Assembly (NCBI GenBank): GCA_900753405.1 | Contig: CAADYZ010000015.1 | Span: 1 to 64,000 of the forward strand | DNA: 64,000 nt | DNA from: Campylobacteraceae bacterium | GTDB taxonomy: Bacteria; Campylobacterota; Campylobacteria; Campylobacterales; Campylobacteraceae | Direction: 5' to 3' | Shown: piece by piece, positions 42,906 to 52,840 of the stretch | Numbering within the stretch: position 1 is the first letter of the stretch | Layout: each line of letters begins with the position of its first letter | Program-made: the position numbers and the translations under genes | Notes under the pieces: model-generated | What the model was told of the DNA's origin: nothing | What the model saw: only the letters and a program-made list of their open reading frames with translations | Database searches by the model: none

Positions 42906-43766
42906 ATGAGAGCGGTTTTTTCAAAACTTGTAGCATTTTGGAACGGGTGGGTCGGCACGATTGTCTTCGTGCTACTTTTTATCTTCTTTGTCGCCCAAGC
43001 CTTCGTCATCCCAAGCGGGTCGATGGAGCGCACGCTTTTGACGGGGGATTTTCTGTTTGTTAAGAAATTCAGTTACGGCGTCACTCGCCCGACAATCCCG
43101 TGGCTAGAAGTGCCGATTTTGCCTGACTTTGACGGAGACGGACACATCATCAAAGGCGAAGGACCAAAACGAGGCGACATTGTCGTGTTTAGAAACCCGA
43201 CTAACTCGCAAGGAGATTACTATGTCAAACGCACTTTTGGCGTTGGCGGGGATGAGATCATCTTCGCGCCAAAGGTGATGTTTTTGCGCGCAAGCGAGGG
43301 AGACGAGTTTATGCGCGCGAATTTCAAAAGCGAAAAACTAGTCACCTTAAACGGGCAGCTTTGGGTGCAAGAGCCTTACGAGATGGTGGGGATCAACTAC
43401 GACGCTTCGGACTTTAAAGACAACTTCGGCGGGAATTTCAACTTCGACACTTTTGGCTTAGCCATTCGGGCTTATCAACAAGGACAATTTGCGATGACGC
43501 CAGTTTGGGTGGCAGAATTTGGCGGCGAGCGAGGTTACGCAAACGCATTTTACTTCAAAGTGCCGCAGGATGAATATTTTATGGTCGGTGATAACCGCGA
43601 AAACAGCAACGACAGCCGTTTTTGGGGCAGCGTGCCCTACAAGCTAGTTGTCGGGCAGCCGTGGTTTACCTATCTCAGCTTGGATAAAAACTACAAAATT
43701 CGCTGGGAGAGGATGTTTCGTTTCATCGACACGCTGCAAGAGGCGAAATACGCGGCGGCAAAATAG
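42906..43766 (+). CDS. lepB: Signal peptidase I
   Basis: Cleaves signal peptides at the periplasmic face of the inner membrane. N-terminal helix (about 16-35); catalytic serine in IPSGSMERTLLTGD; catalytic lysine in YYVKRTFGVGGD; MVGDNRENSNDSRFWG is conserved box E. I chose ATG 42906 (286 residues); a TTG start further upstream would translate the repeat A copy at the end of folD. A perfect 18-bp family A palindrome overlaps the stop region. Confidence 0.94.
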   Translation: MRAVFSKLVAFWNGWVGTIVFVLLFIFFVAQAFVIPSGSMERTLLTGDFLFVKKFSYGVTRPTIPWLEVPILPDFDGDGHIIKGEGPKRGDIVVFRNPTNSQGDYYVKRTFGVGGDEIIFAPKVMFLRASEGDEFMRANFKSEKLVTLNGQLWVQEPYEMVGINYDASDFKDNFGGNFNFDTFGLAIRAYQQGQFAMTPVWVAEFGGERGYANAFYFKVPQDEYFMVGDNRENSNDSRFWGSVPYKLVVGQPWFTYLSLDKNYKIRWERMFRFIDTLQEAKYAAAK

Positions 43767-43783
43767 TCAAATTCGAATTTGAC
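43766..43783. repeat. Perfect 18-bp family A palindrome after lepB
   Basis: GTCAAATTCGAATTTGAC, identical to the copy inside pepA at 54767-54784. Its first base is the last base of the lepB stop codon. Confidence 0.85.
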
Positions 43784-43804
43784 AAATTTAAATAAAGGTA
43801 GGTT

Positions 43805-44263
43805 ATGAAAAAAGTTTTTATCGCGTGTGACCACGGCGGTTTTGTTCTAAAAGAGTTGTGTAAAACTCAAATTCAAGAGCTTGGTTTTGAGGTGATCGAC
43901 CTTGGGACGGACGATGAGACAAGAAGTGTGGATTACAACGATTTTGCGGACAAACTGACGCAAAAGCTCACTGAATGTGGCAGGGCGCAAACGCTTTGTG
44001 CGACTCCTGAGGCTTTTGGTGTGCTAATTTGCGGAAGCGGGATTGGGATGAGTATGGCGGCAAACCGCGTTGGCGGGATTCGTGCGGCGTTATGCCACGA
44101 TGTCACCACGGCGTGGCTTGCTAGAAAGCACAACAACGCAAATGTGCTTTGTCTTGGCGGCAGGATCGTCTCGCAAGCAGTCGCAAGCGACATCGTCCAA
44201 GCCTTTTTCACGCAAGACTTTGAAGGCGGTCGACACGAAAGACGCGTTAGCAAACTAGGCTAG
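43805..44263 (+). CDS. rpiB: Ribose-5-phosphate isomerase B
   Basis: A 152-residue LacA/RpiB-family isomerase of the pentose phosphate pathway. IACDHGGFVLKE carries the N-terminal Asp-His; the catalytic cysteine is in LICGSGIGMSMAANRVGGIRAALCHD; GGRIVSQAVA is C-terminal. A galactose-6-phosphate isomerase subunit is an unlikely alternative. It starts a run rpiB-apt-dedA on one strand. Confidence 0.93.
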   Translation: MKKVFIACDHGGFVLKELCKTQIQELGFEVIDLGTDDETRSVDYNDFADKLTQKLTECGRAQTLCATPEAFGVLICGSGIGMSMAANRVGGIRAALCHDVTTAWLARKHNNANVLCLGGRIVSQAVASDIVQAFFTQDFEGGRHERRVSKLG

Positions 44264-44291
44264 TCAAATTCGGTTTTAGCAAAGGAGTTAA

Positions 44292-44837
44292 ATGAAAAGC
44301 AAAATTCGCATCATCCAAGGCTTCCCAAAGGCAGGCGTCGAGTTTTTAGACATCACAACCCTTCTTAAAGACGCAGAGGCTTTTGACGCGGTTTTAGAGA
44401 ATTTAGCACAAGTTGTCACGCCGCTAAAACCAGACTTCATCGCAGGCATCGAAAGTCGCGGTTTCATCTTCGGTGCGGCGCTCGCAGCGAGGCTAAACGC
44501 CGGCTTTGTGCCAATCCGCAAGAAGGGCAAACTGCCTGCAAAAACGCTAAGCAAAAGCTACTCGCTTGAATACGGCAGCGACACGATTGAGATCCACGCT
44601 GACGCCTTTAACAAGGGCTTTGGCGAAAACGAAGTCGTGCTGCAAAACCCGCGAGTCGTGCTGGTTGATGACCTCATCGCCACTGGCGGGACGGCGGCGG
44701 CAGCAGCAGAGCTAATTCGCCAAATGGGCGCAAAACTTCTTTTGAGCCTGTTTGTCATCGAGCTTGAAGGACTCTGTGCGCCGCAAACAAAGGCGCAAAT
44801 CGGCGAGTTTTACAGCTTGCTGAGTTTTAAGGCTTGA
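44292..44837 (+). CDS. apt: Adenine phosphoribosyltransferase
   Basis: Salvages adenine with PRPP to AMP. The PRPP loop is VVLVDDLIATGGTAAA and the N-terminal GFPKAGVEFLDITTLLKD with AGIESRGFIFGAALA are family signatures; 181 residues is standard. The gene is 28 bp after rpiB, separated by a repeat A half-site (about 44265-44280). Confidence 0.95.
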   Translation: MKSKIRIIQGFPKAGVEFLDITTLLKDAEAFDAVLENLAQVVTPLKPDFIAGIESRGFIFGAALAARLNAGFVPIRKKGKLPAKTLSKSYSLEYGSDTIEIHADAFNKGFGENEVVLQNPRVVLVDDLIATGGTAAAAAELIRQMGAKLLLSLFVIELEGLCAPQTKAQIGEFYSLLSFKA

Positions 44838-44839
44838 CG

Positions 44840-45454
44840 ATGGATGAGTTGATTCGAACTTTTTTAGAAAGCCACAAGGACTTAGCCTATCCAATCATCT
44901 TCCTTTGGTGCATCGCAGAGGGCGAGTTAGCACTCATTTTAGCTGGAATTTTCGCCCACGAAGGACATGTAAATCTCCCGCTCATCATCTTTGTCGCTGG
45001 ACTTGGCGGCTTTGTTGGAGACCAAATTTACTTCTACATCGGCAGGCATTTTAAAAGCAGAATTCAAAAAATGTTACGCAAACAAAGGCGAAAATTCGCC
45101 CTCGCCCACCTGCTTTTGAAACACCGCGGCGCGTGGGTGATCTTCATCCAAAGATATATGTACGGCTTTCGAACGATCATCCCCATCAGCATCGGACTCA
45201 CTCGATACTCAGCCAAAAAATTCGCCATCATCAACTTCATCTCCGCGCAAATCTGGGCAAGCATCACCATCTTACTCGCGTGGCATTTTGGCAAAGAAAT
45301 TTGGGCATTGGTGGCGCTCGCGGGGCGGTATTGGTATGTCGCGATCCCGTTTATCATCTTCGTCATAGTCGGCATTTTATACGCATTCAAACGACTTGAA
45401 GAGAAGATTTTAAACACTCGCACAAACCGCGTAAATTATCAAAATCAAATTTGA
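44840..45454 (+). CDS. DedA-family membrane protein
   Basis: A 204-residue inner-membrane protein with the DedA/SNARE-associated domain: [27 protein letters not shown], the [18 protein letters not shown] motif and four or five helices. DedA proteins support envelope integrity and are linked to lipid carrier recycling. I chose ATG 44840, 2 bp after the apt stop. The C-terminal NYQNQI and its TGA are inside a perfect 34-bp family A palindrome. Confidence 0.85.
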   Translation: MDELIRTFLESHKDLAYPIIFLWCIAEGELALILAGIFAHEGHVNLPLIIFVAGLGGFVGDQIYFYIGRHFKSRIQKMLRKQRRKFALAHLLLKHRGAWVIFIQRYMYGFRTIIPISIGLTRYSAKKFAIINFISAQIWASITILLAWHFGKEIWALVALAGRYWYVAIPFIIFVIVGILYAFKRLEEKILNTRTNRVNYQNQI

Positions 45455-45466
45455 TTTTGATAATTT
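45433..45466. terminator. Perfect 34-bp family A palindrome overlapping the dedA stop
   Basis: Left half 45433-45449 (AAATTATCAAAATCAAA) is exactly complementary to right half 45450-45466. The stop TGA at 45452-45454 is within it. The small-loop hairpin plus T-rich flank suits termination of rpiB-apt-dedA. Confidence 0.75.
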
Positions 45467-45560
45467 TGGTCGAGTCGCAAGCGGCGTTGCGGGCGCGAAA
45501 AACAAAGTTAATTTAAGGCTTTTTTTGGTAAAATCAGCACTTTTTAAAAAAGGACTTAGG

Positions 45561-46805
45561 ATGATAAATCTACGCTTGATTGAAACAAATTTTGACGAGT
45601 TTAACAGAAAACTGAGCGCAAAAAAAGTTGGCGAAGGCGTGTTGAAAAATCTGCTTGAAAGCTACAACGCGCTAAAAACCGCAAAACAAGAGTGCGAAGC
45701 GGCACAATCCGTGCAAAACGCCAAAAGCAAAGAGCTTGGCTTGCTTACCAGAAATGGCGAGGATGTCAGCGGGCTTAAACATGAGTTAGAGCAGAACAAA
45801 GCCCTGCTCGCTACGCTAAATGAGAGAGTCGCAAAGCTTGAAGAGGAGCTCGAAAATGCCGCTTGCGTTGTGCCAAATCTCATTGACGATGATGTCCCTT
45901 TTGGCGCGGACGAGGAGGAGAATGTCTGCTTGAAAGTTGTCGGCGAACTGCCGCAGTTTGACTTCACGCCAAAGGAGCATTTTGAGCTTGGCGAGAAGCT
46001 CGGCTGGCTTGACTTTGAGCGAGGCGCGAAGCTTAGCGGAAGCCGTTTTACGGTGCTAAGAGGCGAAGGCGCGAAGCTTGCAAGAGCGCTTGCGAATTAT
46101 ATGATCGACTTTAACTCGGCGCGCGGTTTTGAGCTGGTGAATGTCCCGTTTTTGGTAAGCTCAAAGACGCTTTTTGGCACGGGGCAGCTGCCAAAATTCG
46201 AAGAGGATCTCTACAAGGTTCGTGACGAGGATTTATATCTAATCCCAACTAGCGAAGTGCCTGTGACAAACCTCTACAACGACAGCATCATCGAAGGCGA
46301 CAAACTGCCGATCAAAATGACCTGCTTTTCGGCGTGTTTTAGGCAAGAGGCTGGAAGTGCGGGACGCGACACACGCGGGATGATCAGACAACATCAGTTT
46401 GAAAAAGTCGAACTTGTAAGCATCACAAAACCCGAGCAAAGCGATCAAGTTTTTGAGGAGATGGTCTCTTGTGCGAGCGACCTTTTAACCTCACTTGGCT
46501 TGCCGCACAGACAAATGCTTCTTTGCAGCGGGGATTTGGGTTTTAGCGCCGCAAAGACGATCGACCTTGAAGTTTGGCTTGCTGGACAGGGGCGTTACAG
46601 AGAGATTAGCTCGGTTTCAAACTGCCGTGACTTTCAAGCAAGACGGGCGAAAATCCGCTTCAAAGAGGGTAAGAAAAACGCGCTTACTCATACGCTAAAC
46701 GGCTCGTCACTTGCGGTTGGACGAACGCTGATTGCGATCATCGAAAACTACCAAAAAGCCGATGGTAGCGTTGAAATTCCGCACGCTTTACGCAAATATA
46801 TGTAG
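45561..46805 (+). CDS. serS: Seryl-tRNA synthetase
   Basis: Class II synthetase charging tRNA-Ser. An N-terminal coiled-coil arm (about 30-105) is followed by motif 2 ([26 protein letters not shown]) and motif 3 ([19 protein letters not shown]). ATG 45561 was chosen because AAAAAAGGACTTAGG lies directly before it and the protein starts MINLRLIE as in the family (414 residues); the longer frame to 45525 lacks a ribosome site. First of serS-kdsA-ribH-nusB. Confidence 0.95.
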   Translation: MINLRLIETNFDEFNRKLSAKKVGEGVLKNLLESYNALKTAKQECEAAQSVQNAKSKELGLLTRNGEDVSGLKHELEQNKALLATLNERVAKLEEELENAACVVPNLIDDDVPFGADEEENVCLKVVGELPQFDFTPKEHFELGEKLGWLDFERGAKLSGSRFTVLRGEGAKLARALANYMIDFNSARGFELVNVPFLVSSKTLFGTGQLPKFEEDLYKVRDEDLYLIPTSEVPVTNLYNDSIIEGDKLPIKMTCFSACFRQEAGSAGRDTRGMIRQHQFEKVELVSITKPEQSDQVFEEMVSCASDLLTSLGLPHRQMLLCSGDLGFSAAKTIDLEVWLAGQGRYREISSVSNCRDFQARRAKIRFKEGKKNALTHTLNGSSLAVGRTLIAIIENYQKADGSVEIPHALRKYM

Positions 46806-46813
46806 GAGAGAGG

Positions 46814-47659
46814 ATGATTTTAATAGCTGGACCTTGCGTCATCGAAAGCAGGGATTTTGTCCTAAAAATGGCGCAAAAGTTGGAGAAATTTGCGCGTCTT
46901 GAAGGCGTTGAGTTTTACTTTAAGTCTAGTTTTGACAAGGCAAATCGCACGAGTTTGTCGAGCTTTCGCGGACCTGGCTTACAAAAAGGTTGCGAAATTC
47001 TAACCGAAGTCAAACGAGAATTTGGCTTCAAAATTCTAACCGACATTCACGAGCCTTACCAAGCCGCTGAGGCTGCTCGCGTGGCGGATATGCTTCAAAT
47101 TCCTGCGTTTTTGTGCAGGCAAACTGACCTTTTAGTCGCTGCGGCGCAAACAAACGCTCAAATCAACATCAAAAAAGGGCAGTTTTTGACCGCGGCGGCG
47201 ATGCGTTATAGTGTTGAGAAAATTCTTCACATCCGCCAAAATCCAAATTCGAATTTGACACAAAACGAGCAAGCCTCTGGGCTTCACGCCGCGCCTTCGT
47301 TGCGTCAAAAAGCGGAGAGTCACGGCATTTGCGTTTGCGAGAGAGGCAACTCGTTTGGTTACGGAAACTTGGTTGTGGATATGCGGAATTTGCAGATTTT
47401 AAAAGAGATCGCGCCGGTGATTTTTGATGTGACTCACAGCGTGCAGATGCCTGCTAGTAGCGGTTGTACGGGCGGCGACTCTGCGTTTGCACCGCTTCTT
47501 GCGAGGGCGGCGGCGGCGGCGGGAGTGGATGGGTTTTTCTACGAAACTCACATCAAGCCGTCTGAGGCGTTGAGTGACGGGGCGAATATGCTAAGTGTTG
47601 AGGATTTTGAAAAAAGCGTGAATGAAGTTTTAAAAATCCGCAATGCACTAAAAAATTAA
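46814..47659 (+). CDS. kdsA: KDO-8-phosphate synthase
   Basis: Condenses PEP and arabinose-5-phosphate for [49 protein letters not shown] ([13 protein letters not shown]), and [14 protein letters not shown] with [10 protein letters not shown] are all present. A loop after EKILHIRQ is longer than I expect and contains [10 protein letters not shown] encoded by a repeat A copy (47244-47257). 281 residues. Confidence 0.95.
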   Translation: MILIAGPCVIESRDFVLKMAQKLEKFARLEGVEFYFKSSFDKANRTSLSSFRGPGLQKGCEILTEVKREFGFKILTDIHEPYQAAEAARVADMLQIPAFLCRQTDLLVAAAQTNAQINIKKGQFLTAAAMRYSVEKILHIRQNPNSNLTQNEQASGLHAAPSLRQKAESHGICVCERGNSFGYGNLVVDMRNLQILKEIAPVIFDVTHSVQMPASSGCTGGDSAFAPLLARAAAAAGVDGFFYETHIKPSEALSDGANMLSVEDFEKSVNEVLKIRNALKN

Positions 47660-47678
47660 ACCATTTTAAAGGACAAAA

Positions 47679-48155
47679 ATGAACATCATCGAAGGAAAAT
47701 TAAGCCTAAACGGCGGCGAAAAGGTCGCCATTGTCGTTTCGAGATTTAACAGCATCTTTACTGACGAGCTTGTCAAAGGGGCAAAAGACGCCTTTGTGCG
47801 AAGCGGCGGAGACGAGGCGAAGTTGAGCGTGGTTTTTGTGCCGGGCGCGTTTGAGATTCCGCTTGTCGTGCAAAAACTCTGCGAAAGCAAGCATTTTGAC
47901 GGCGTTTGCACACTTGGCGCGGTCATCCGCGGCTCGACTCCGCACTTTGACTATGTCAGCGCCGAAGCGACAAAAGGGATCGCCTCAGTGAGCCTAAAAA
48001 GTGGCGTGCCAGTGGCTTTTGGCGTGCTTACAACAAACAACATCGAACAGACGATCGAGCGCAGTGGCAGCAAAGCAGGCAACAAGGGCTTTGAGGCAAT
48101 GGGCGGGCTGATCGAGATGATCAACCTTCTGCAAAGGCTGCCAAATGGCAACTAG
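47679..48155 (+). CDS. ribH: 6,7-dimethyl-8-ribityllumazine synthase
   Basis: Penultimate step of riboflavin synthesis. [43 protein letters not shown] (catalytic His region) and [23 protein letters not shown] are conserved. 158 residues. It overlaps nusB by 11 bp, so the two are translationally coupled. Confidence 0.96.
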   Translation: MNIIEGKLSLNGGEKVAIVVSRFNSIFTDELVKGAKDAFVRSGGDEAKLSVVFVPGAFEIPLVVQKLCESKHFDGVCTLGAVIRGSTPHFDYVSAEATKGIASVSLKSGVPVAFGVLTTNNIEQTIERSGSKAGNKGFEAMGGLIEMINLLQRLPNGN

Positions 48156-48543
48156 ACAGCAGGTCCGCCAGTGCGTTGTGAGTATGCTCTACGCGGCGCA
48201 AATGGGCGGCGACAACGGGGATTTTAGCGAGTTTTTGGACGAGCAAAAGGTCAAACACAGCCAGCGCGAGTGGTGTTTTGAGCTTTACAACGGCGTGAGG
48301 GAGAATTGCGACAAGCTCGATGAGATGTGTGACGAGTTTTTGGAGACTTGGAAGATGGAGCAAGTCGGCATTGTCGAGAGAAACATCCTGCGGCTTGGCG
48401 TCTTCGAGCTGACTTTCACGCAAACTCAAAGCGCGATCGTCATTAGCCAAGCGCTTTGGCTTGCTAACAGCCTCGCGAACACGCCGAGCGTGAAGATGAT
48501 CAACGGCGTTTTAGACAAAGTTAGGATCAAACTTGGCAAATAA
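48145..48543 (+). CDS. nusB: Transcription antitermination factor NusB
   Basis: A 132-residue all-helical protein that binds boxA of rRNA leader with NusE. N-terminal [21 protein letters not shown] and C-terminal [40 protein letters not shown] match the family. Last gene of the kdsA-ribH-nusB run, which has the same order in C. jejuni. Confidence 0.93.
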   Translation: MATRQQVRQCVVSMLYAAQMGGDNGDFSEFLDEQKVKHSQREWCFELYNGVRENCDKLDEMCDEFLETWKMEQVGIVERNILRLGVFELTFTQTQSAIVISQALWLANSLANTPSVKMINGVLDKVRIKLGK

Positions 48544-48559
48544 CTTTCTCTAAGATCCT

Positions 48560-48604
48560 CAAATTCGGTTTTTGCGCTTTGCAAAATTGCCAAAACCGAA
48601 TTTG
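48560..48604 (+). terminator. Family A inverted-pair terminator after nusB
   Basis: CAAATTCGGTTTT pairs with AAAACCGAATTTG around a GCGCTTTGCAAAATTGCC-type loop, 17 bp after the nusB stop. Confidence 0.65.
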
Positions 48605-48714
48605 GCTTTAACTTTTTGCGAATTTGTTAAAACCAAATTTGAATTTCGCAAACTCGTTAAATCCGTAAAATTTTTTCAATTACGCAATGATATTTAGCAA
48701 AACTTATTTTGTGT

Positions 48715-48767
48715 TGAAAAAATTCTTCACCTACACTTTTGCAAACGCAAAAGTGCCTAAATTTTGT
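48715..48767 (+). repeat. Partial family B element, copy 6
   Basis: TTCTTCACCTACA, then hairpin CACTTTTGCAAACGCAAAAGTG (48734-48755), then CCTAAATTTTGTTT; the second hairpin is missing. Confidence 0.75.
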
Positions 48768-48850
48768 TTAAAGTGATGTTTGGCGTTTATCAACTCTTTT
48801 TTGCGTCATTTTAAGCCTTTTGTTGTAAAATCCCCGCAAAAAGGATTTTT

Positions 48851-48976
48851 ATGACAGACTTTTTGGTAATAGTTTTAATCATTTCGCCTCTCGTTTTCAC
48901 TTATTTTTTCTTCTTGCCATATCTAATTATTTTGATGAGATCAATAAGCCGTAGAGTCGCTAAGAACTCTTTTTAA
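48851..48976 (+). CDS. Candidate small membrane protein (41 aa)
   Basis: ATG 48851, preceded by AAAAAGGA at about 6 bp and an upstream TGTAAAAT-like -10. The peptide begins MTDFLVIVLIISPLVFTYFF, one long helix of about 27 hydrophobic residues, then a basic tail RSISRRVAKNSF, so the C terminus is likely cytoplasmic. Not recognised. Confidence 0.45.
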   Translation: MTDFLVIVLIISPLVFTYFFFLPYLIILMRSISRRVAKNSF

Positions 48977-49061
48977 CCGCTCATACTCAGACTCAATCAG
49001 CTTTTCAAACACCAAAACGCGCGCTTTTTGACCAAAAACCGAGCAAACACGCCGTTTAAGC

Positions 49062-49093
49062 AAAAAGCCGCTCTGCCGTGGCGGTAAAGCGGC
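49062..49093 (-). terminator. Rho-independent terminator of the 49116 gene
   Basis: On the minus strand, GCCGCT..AGCGGC (49067-49072 with 49088-49093) with an inner CCG/CGG stem, followed by T5. It stands 23 bp beyond the stop of the small basic protein. It is GC-rich, unlike the family A hairpins. Confidence 0.8.
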
Positions 49094-49115
49094 AAGCACA
49101 CTTATTCGCAAAAAA

Positions 49116-49397
49116 CTAAGCTGCTTCTTTCAAGCCGCCATGCCTTCTGCTCCAATGCTTCAACTCTTTTTTTCGCTTCGGAAGCCAGTTTCGCTGGTGG
49201 TGACGCGCCTCTTTTCTAGTTAGTGTCGAGCGACATTTCACCTTCACCCGCACATAACGCACATCAACCTCACCCGCCTCAACCTCTTGAACCAACTCGG
49301 CGTCTTTTGCGCGTTGTTTAAGACTTGAAAGACTAGGTCGTTTGCCGCCCTCGCTAGCGTTAAGCTTCGCAAGTTTTTGCTTGTGTGAAAATTTCAT
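49116..49397 (-). CDS. Small basic protein, unknown (93 aa)
   Basis: Preceded by a strong AAAGGAGAGAG ribosome site and followed by a proper terminator, so it is probably expressed. It is highly basic with an acidic middle (ELVQEVEAGEVDVRYV) and a C-terminal Arg/Lys/His/Trp-rich part (RKEARHHQRNWLPKRKKELKHW). No signal peptide, membrane helix or known motif. A nucleic-acid-binding role is only a guess from charge. It lies 20 bp after gpmI on the same strand. Confidence 0.6.
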   Translation of the reverse strand: MKFSHKQKLAKLNASEGGKRPSLSSLKQRAKDAELVQEVEAGEVDVRYVRVKVKCRSTLTRKEARHHQRNWLPKRKKELKHWSRRHGGLKEAA

Positions 49398-49417
49398 TCT
49401 CTCTCCTTTAAAAAAAG

Positions 49418-50899
49418 TTAATGGTAAAACAAACTCGGCTGCATCTGCATCGGAACTTCAAGCCCCATCAACTCCAAAACGCTCGCCGCGACATTCGCCA
49501 GCCCGCCCTCTTTGAGCGAACTCACACCTTGTGAAACGACAAAAACAGGGACATCATAAGTCGTGTGGTTTGTCAGCGTCTGCCCACTCGCATCCTCCAT
49601 CTCCTCGCAGTTTCCGTGATCGCTGATCTGAATGTAAGAATACTCAAAGTCTTGTGCCGCCGTCAAAATCCTGCCGATCGCTTCGTCAATCGCCTCGATC
49701 GCCAGCACTGCCGCGTCAAAATTCCCAGTGTGCCCGACCATATCGCCATTTGCGTAATTCACCACGACAAAGTCATAACCCGCCTCCATCGCCTTTAAAA
49801 CCGCGTCTGTGACGCCGCTCGCGCTCATTTGCGGCTGCAAGTCGTAAGTCGCCACCTTCGGGCTTGGGACTAAAAGCCGCGTCTCGCCCTTGACAAGTGC
49901 CTCTTTGCCGCCGTTGAAGAAAAAGGTCACATGCGCGTATTTCTCCGTCTCAGCGGTGTGAAACTGCCTCAGCCCTGCCGCAGAAATCACCTCGCTAAGT
50001 GTGTTGTCGATCTCCTCAGGCTCAAAGACAATACCAAATTTGAATTTGTCGTCATATTTTGTCATAGTCACGACATTTTTGCAGACGCTTTTGCGCTCAA
50101 ATTCGCTAAAATTCTCATCACCAAGCGCGGCACAAATATCCCTCGCGCGGTCGTTACGAAAATTCACAAAAACAACTCCGTCTTCACTCAAAATCCCACC
50201 AAAGTCACAAAAACTAGCAGGCTCGATAAACTCGTCAAACTCGCCCTCTTCGTAACGGCTGATGACATATTGAGTCGGGCTGAGTTGTTGCAAATTTTCG
50301 TTGAGCGCGATGCTTTCGTAACCGCGTTTTACGCGCTCCCAACGCTTGTCGCGATCCATTGAGTAAAACCGCCCGCTGACACTTGCGATCTTAAATTCCT
50401 CATTTTTCGCCACCTCTTCAAGCCGCTCCAAAAAGCCCGCCGCACTCGTTGGCAAAACATCCCGCCCGTCTGTGATCGCGTGGGCAAAAACCTCGCAACC
50501 GCTCTTTTTCGCAAGTTGGGCGACTGCCTCAAAGTGGTTTAAGTGCGAATGCACGCCGCCGTCACTGTAAAGCCCGATGATGTGAATTCTTTTGCACCTT
50601 GTAAAAAGCGAGAGCAAAGTCGGGTTTGCACCAAGCTCGCCGCTTTCGATCGCGCGGTCGATTTTTACTAAATTTTGGTAGATAATCCTCCCTGAGCCGA
50701 TGGTCATATGCCCTACTTCGCTGTTTCCCATCTGCCCTTTTGGCAAACCAACCGCCTCGCCGCTTGTTTGAAGTCTGCCGACCGCCGCGTTTTGATAAAG
50801 CCAGTCAAAACTCGGCTTTTTCGCGGCTGCAAAGGCGTTATGTGCCGAATTTGGGTTGATCCCAACGCCATCTGTAATCACCAATACACATTTTTTCAT
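49418..50899 (-). CDS. gpmI: 2,3-bisphosphoglycerate-independent phosphoglycerate mutase
   Basis: Mn-dependent mutase of glycolysis and gluconeogenesis. Alkaline-phosphatase fold with LVITDGVGINPN, catalytic serine in GQMGNSEVGHMTIG, and metal ligands in VVVNYANGDMVGHTGNFDAAV and QISDHGNCEEM. The 493 residues are normal. A sequence like repeat A (about 50032-50055) encodes KFKFGIVFEPEE. It lies 22 bp downstream of argF. Confidence 0.95.
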   Translation of the reverse strand: MKKCVLVITDGVGINPNSAHNAFAAAKKPSFDWLYQNAAVGRLQTSGEAVGLPKGQMGNSEVGHMTIGSGRIIYQNLVKIDRAIESGELGANPTLLSLFTRCKRIHIIGLYSDGGVHSHLNHFEAVAQLAKKSGCEVFAHAITDGRDVLPTSAAGFLERLEEVAKNEEFKIASVSGRFYSMDRDKRWERVKRGYESIALNENLQQLSPTQYVISRYEEGEFDEFIEPASFCDFGGILSEDGVVFVNFRNDRARDICAALGDENFSEFERKSVCKNVVTMTKYDDKFKFGIVFEPEEIDNTLSEVISAAGLRQFHTAETEKYAHVTFFFNGGKEALVKGETRLLVPSPKVATYDLQPQMSASGVTDAVLKAMEAGYDFVVVNYANGDMVGHTGNFDAAVLAIEAIDEAIGRILTAAQDFEYSYIQISDHGNCEEMEDASGQTLTNHTTYDVPVFVVSQGVSSLKEGGLANVAASVLELMGLEVPMQMQPSLFYH

Positions 50900-50921
50900 C
50901 CACTACCTCTCTCGTTTAAAC

Positions 50922-51860
50922 TCAAATTCGGTTTTTGCAATTCGTCTCATCAAGCCACACCATCACCCCTTTTTGCGCGTGTAGCCTGTTTTCTGCTTCG
51001 TCAAAAATCTCCTCAGCGTGCTTCTCAAAGGTCTCTTCGCTAACTTCATAACCTCTGTAAGCAGGTAGGCAGTGAAGCAAGATCGCCCCCTCCTTTGCCT
51101 CTTTCATCAACCTTTCATCAACACAAAAACCAGCAAAATCCTTAATTTTCGCCTCTTTTTCCGCCTCTTGCCCCATAGAAATCCAAGTGTCCGTCACAAC
51201 GACATCCACGCCGCCGAGCGCCTCTTTTGGCTCGTGCAAAAAGCTCAGCTTCGCGCCGCTTTGTGCCGCAAACGCCTCCGCCCTGCTTTTTACTTTCTCA
51301 TCCACCTTGTAACCCTTTGGCGAACAAACGCGCATTGTCGCACCAAGTTTGCTAACCGCCATCAGCCACGAGTTGGTCATATTGTTCGGATCGCCGATGT
51401 AAGCAACACTCATCTTCTCTAAATCCACCCGCCTCTCTTGCAGCGTTAGCAAATCCGCCATCACCTGCACTGGATGAAAGTCGTCACTCAGCCCGTTGAT
51501 CACGCTCACGCCGCTAAAACGCGCCAACTCTTCAAGGTCTGTTTGTTTAAAAACACGCGCCATAATCATATCCGTCATCCGCCCAAGCACGCGCGCAGTG
51601 TCTTTGACTGGTTCGCCACGCCCAAGCTGGATGTCTTTGCTTGACAAAAACAGCCCTCGCCCGCCAAGTTGGGCGATGCCAACTTCGAAGCTAACCCTCG
51701 TGCGAGTCGAGCTTTTTTCGAAAATCATCGCCAAAGTTTTATCTTTTAAATAAGGTTTGAAAACGCCTTGTTTTGCCTCTTTTTTAATGGTTGAGGCGCG
51801 TTGCAAAATCTCCAAAATTTCGCTTTTAGTAAAGTCTGCCAATGTCAAAAAATGTCTCAT
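50922..51860 (-). CDS. argF: Ornithine carbamoyltransferase
   Basis: Makes citrulline from ornithine and carbamoyl phosphate. Carbamoyl-phosphate loop [15 protein letters not shown], ornithine motif HCLPAYRG and [13 protein letters not shown] are present. I chose ATG 51860 (312 residues, start [12 protein letters not shown]) with AAGGATGA upstream; the frame is open to 51881. The final CKNRI and stop are supplied by a repeat A copy, as in folD. Confidence 0.95.
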   Translation of the reverse strand: MRHFLTLADFTKSEILEILQRASTIKKEAKQGVFKPYLKDKTLAMIFEKSSTRTRVSFEVGIAQLGGRGLFLSSKDIQLGRGEPVKDTARVLGRMTDMIMARVFKQTDLEELARFSGVSVINGLSDDFHPVQVMADLLTLQERRVDLEKMSVAYIGDPNNMTNSWLMAVSKLGATMRVCSPKGYKVDEKVKSRAEAFAAQSGAKLSFLHEPKEALGGVDVVVTDTWISMGQEAEKEAKIKDFAGFCVDERLMKEAKEGAILLHCLPAYRGYEVSEETFEKHAEEIFDEAENRLHAQKGVMVWLDETNCKNRI

Positions 51861-51887
51861 CGCGTCATCCTTGTAGTTCAAATTTGG

Positions 51888-52757
51888 TTATTGCACTGTG
51901 AATTCTAGCTTCTGCCCGATCACTTTATATGTATATCGGCTCGCTCCTGTGAATTTCACTGAAACTCGGTTTGAGCCTTCGCGTTTTACACTAACGCCGA
52001 TGTTTCCTTGCAAAAACGAGTTGTAAGGCGCGTTTAAAATGGCGTTTTTGATGACATAAGTCCTCTCGCCGCTGCCTGGTCTAAAACTGACAAAGTCTCT
52101 TCTGACTTCGCCCGCAAAAGAGAGCGTCAAGCGGTTTGCTTCGACTGCGATGTTAGTGACTCTAACGCCGCTACCGCCACTTTCGTAACTCTCACCGTAA
52201 CTTCCGCCGTAATTTTGCTTCGGCTCTTGTCTTGCAACTTGCGGTTCTGGTTTTGGCTGCGGTTTAGGCTCGGCTTTTTTTGGCTCGGTTTTTGCGGTTG
52301 TTTGCGGTTTTGACTGAGGTTTTGGTTGCGGTTTTGCCTCTTGTTTTGGCGTGTTTTGCGAGGTAATCACTCGTTTTCCTGCGCTATTTTCACTACGCAA
52401 AATCTGCTTGAAATCCACCCCGCCGTCACTGCCAACTGCGCTCAAAGCAGTGTTTGTGCTTTGCTGTTTTGGACGCGCGACTGGCTGAGTTTGAGCGCTC
52501 GCCTCTTGGTTTTGGCTAGCGGTTTGCTGCGGTGCTGGCTCTTGGCGAGGCTGTGGCTGCGGCTGCCTCACTGGCGTTTGCGCCGCTGTTTGCGTTGGTC
52601 TCTCTGGACGCACCTGAGTCGTTGCATTTGCTATCAACTCTTGCTGGATCTGCCTCGTGCGCCGCTCTTTGTTGATCTTCCCGCCATCGGCAATGGCGAT
52701 GTAACAAACAAGCCCAACCAAACAACCACCACTTAACATTAAGAGTTTATTTAACAT
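51888..52757 (-). CDS. Pro/Gln-rich anchored protein with AMIN-like C-terminal domain
   Basis: A 289-residue protein. One N-terminal membrane segment (about 4-22), then a long Pro/Gln/Lys low-complexity linker (about 45-190) with many KPQPKPEPQ-type repeats, then a C-terminal beta-rich domain (VRVTNIAVEANRLTLSFAGEVRRD to the end) that resembles AMIN domains binding the periplasmic envelope. Start chosen at ATG 52757 (AAAAAAGGA upstream). The linker could span the peptidoglycan. It precedes argF with a 27-bp gap. Function unknown. Confidence 0.7.
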   Translation of the reverse strand: MLNKLLMLSGGCLVGLVCYIAIADGGKINKERRTRQIQQELIANATTQVRPERPTQTAAQTPVRQPQPQPRQEPAPQQTASQNQEASAQTQPVARPKQQSTNTALSAVGSDGGVDFKQILRSENSAGKRVITSQNTPKQEAKPQPKPQSKPQTTAKTEPKKAEPKPQPKPEPQVARQEPKQNYGGSYGESYESGGSGVRVTNIAVEANRLTLSFAGEVRRDFVSFRPGSGERTYVIKNAILNAPYNSFLQGNIGVSVKREGSNRVSVKFTGASRYTYKVIGQKLEFTVQ

Positions 52758-52840
52758 TTTTGTCCTTTTTTGCAACATTTTATGATATACAAAAAAATTA
52801 AAATTTCAACTTAAACACTTTCAAATTCGGTTTTGACATT

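Larger units (their letters stand above)
48544..48850. other. 307-bp gap with family A copies and a partial family B hairpin
   Basis: Contains the terminator-like pair above, two more A half-sites (about 48592-48650), an AT-rich stretch and a partial family B element (48715-48767). Confidence 0.6.
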
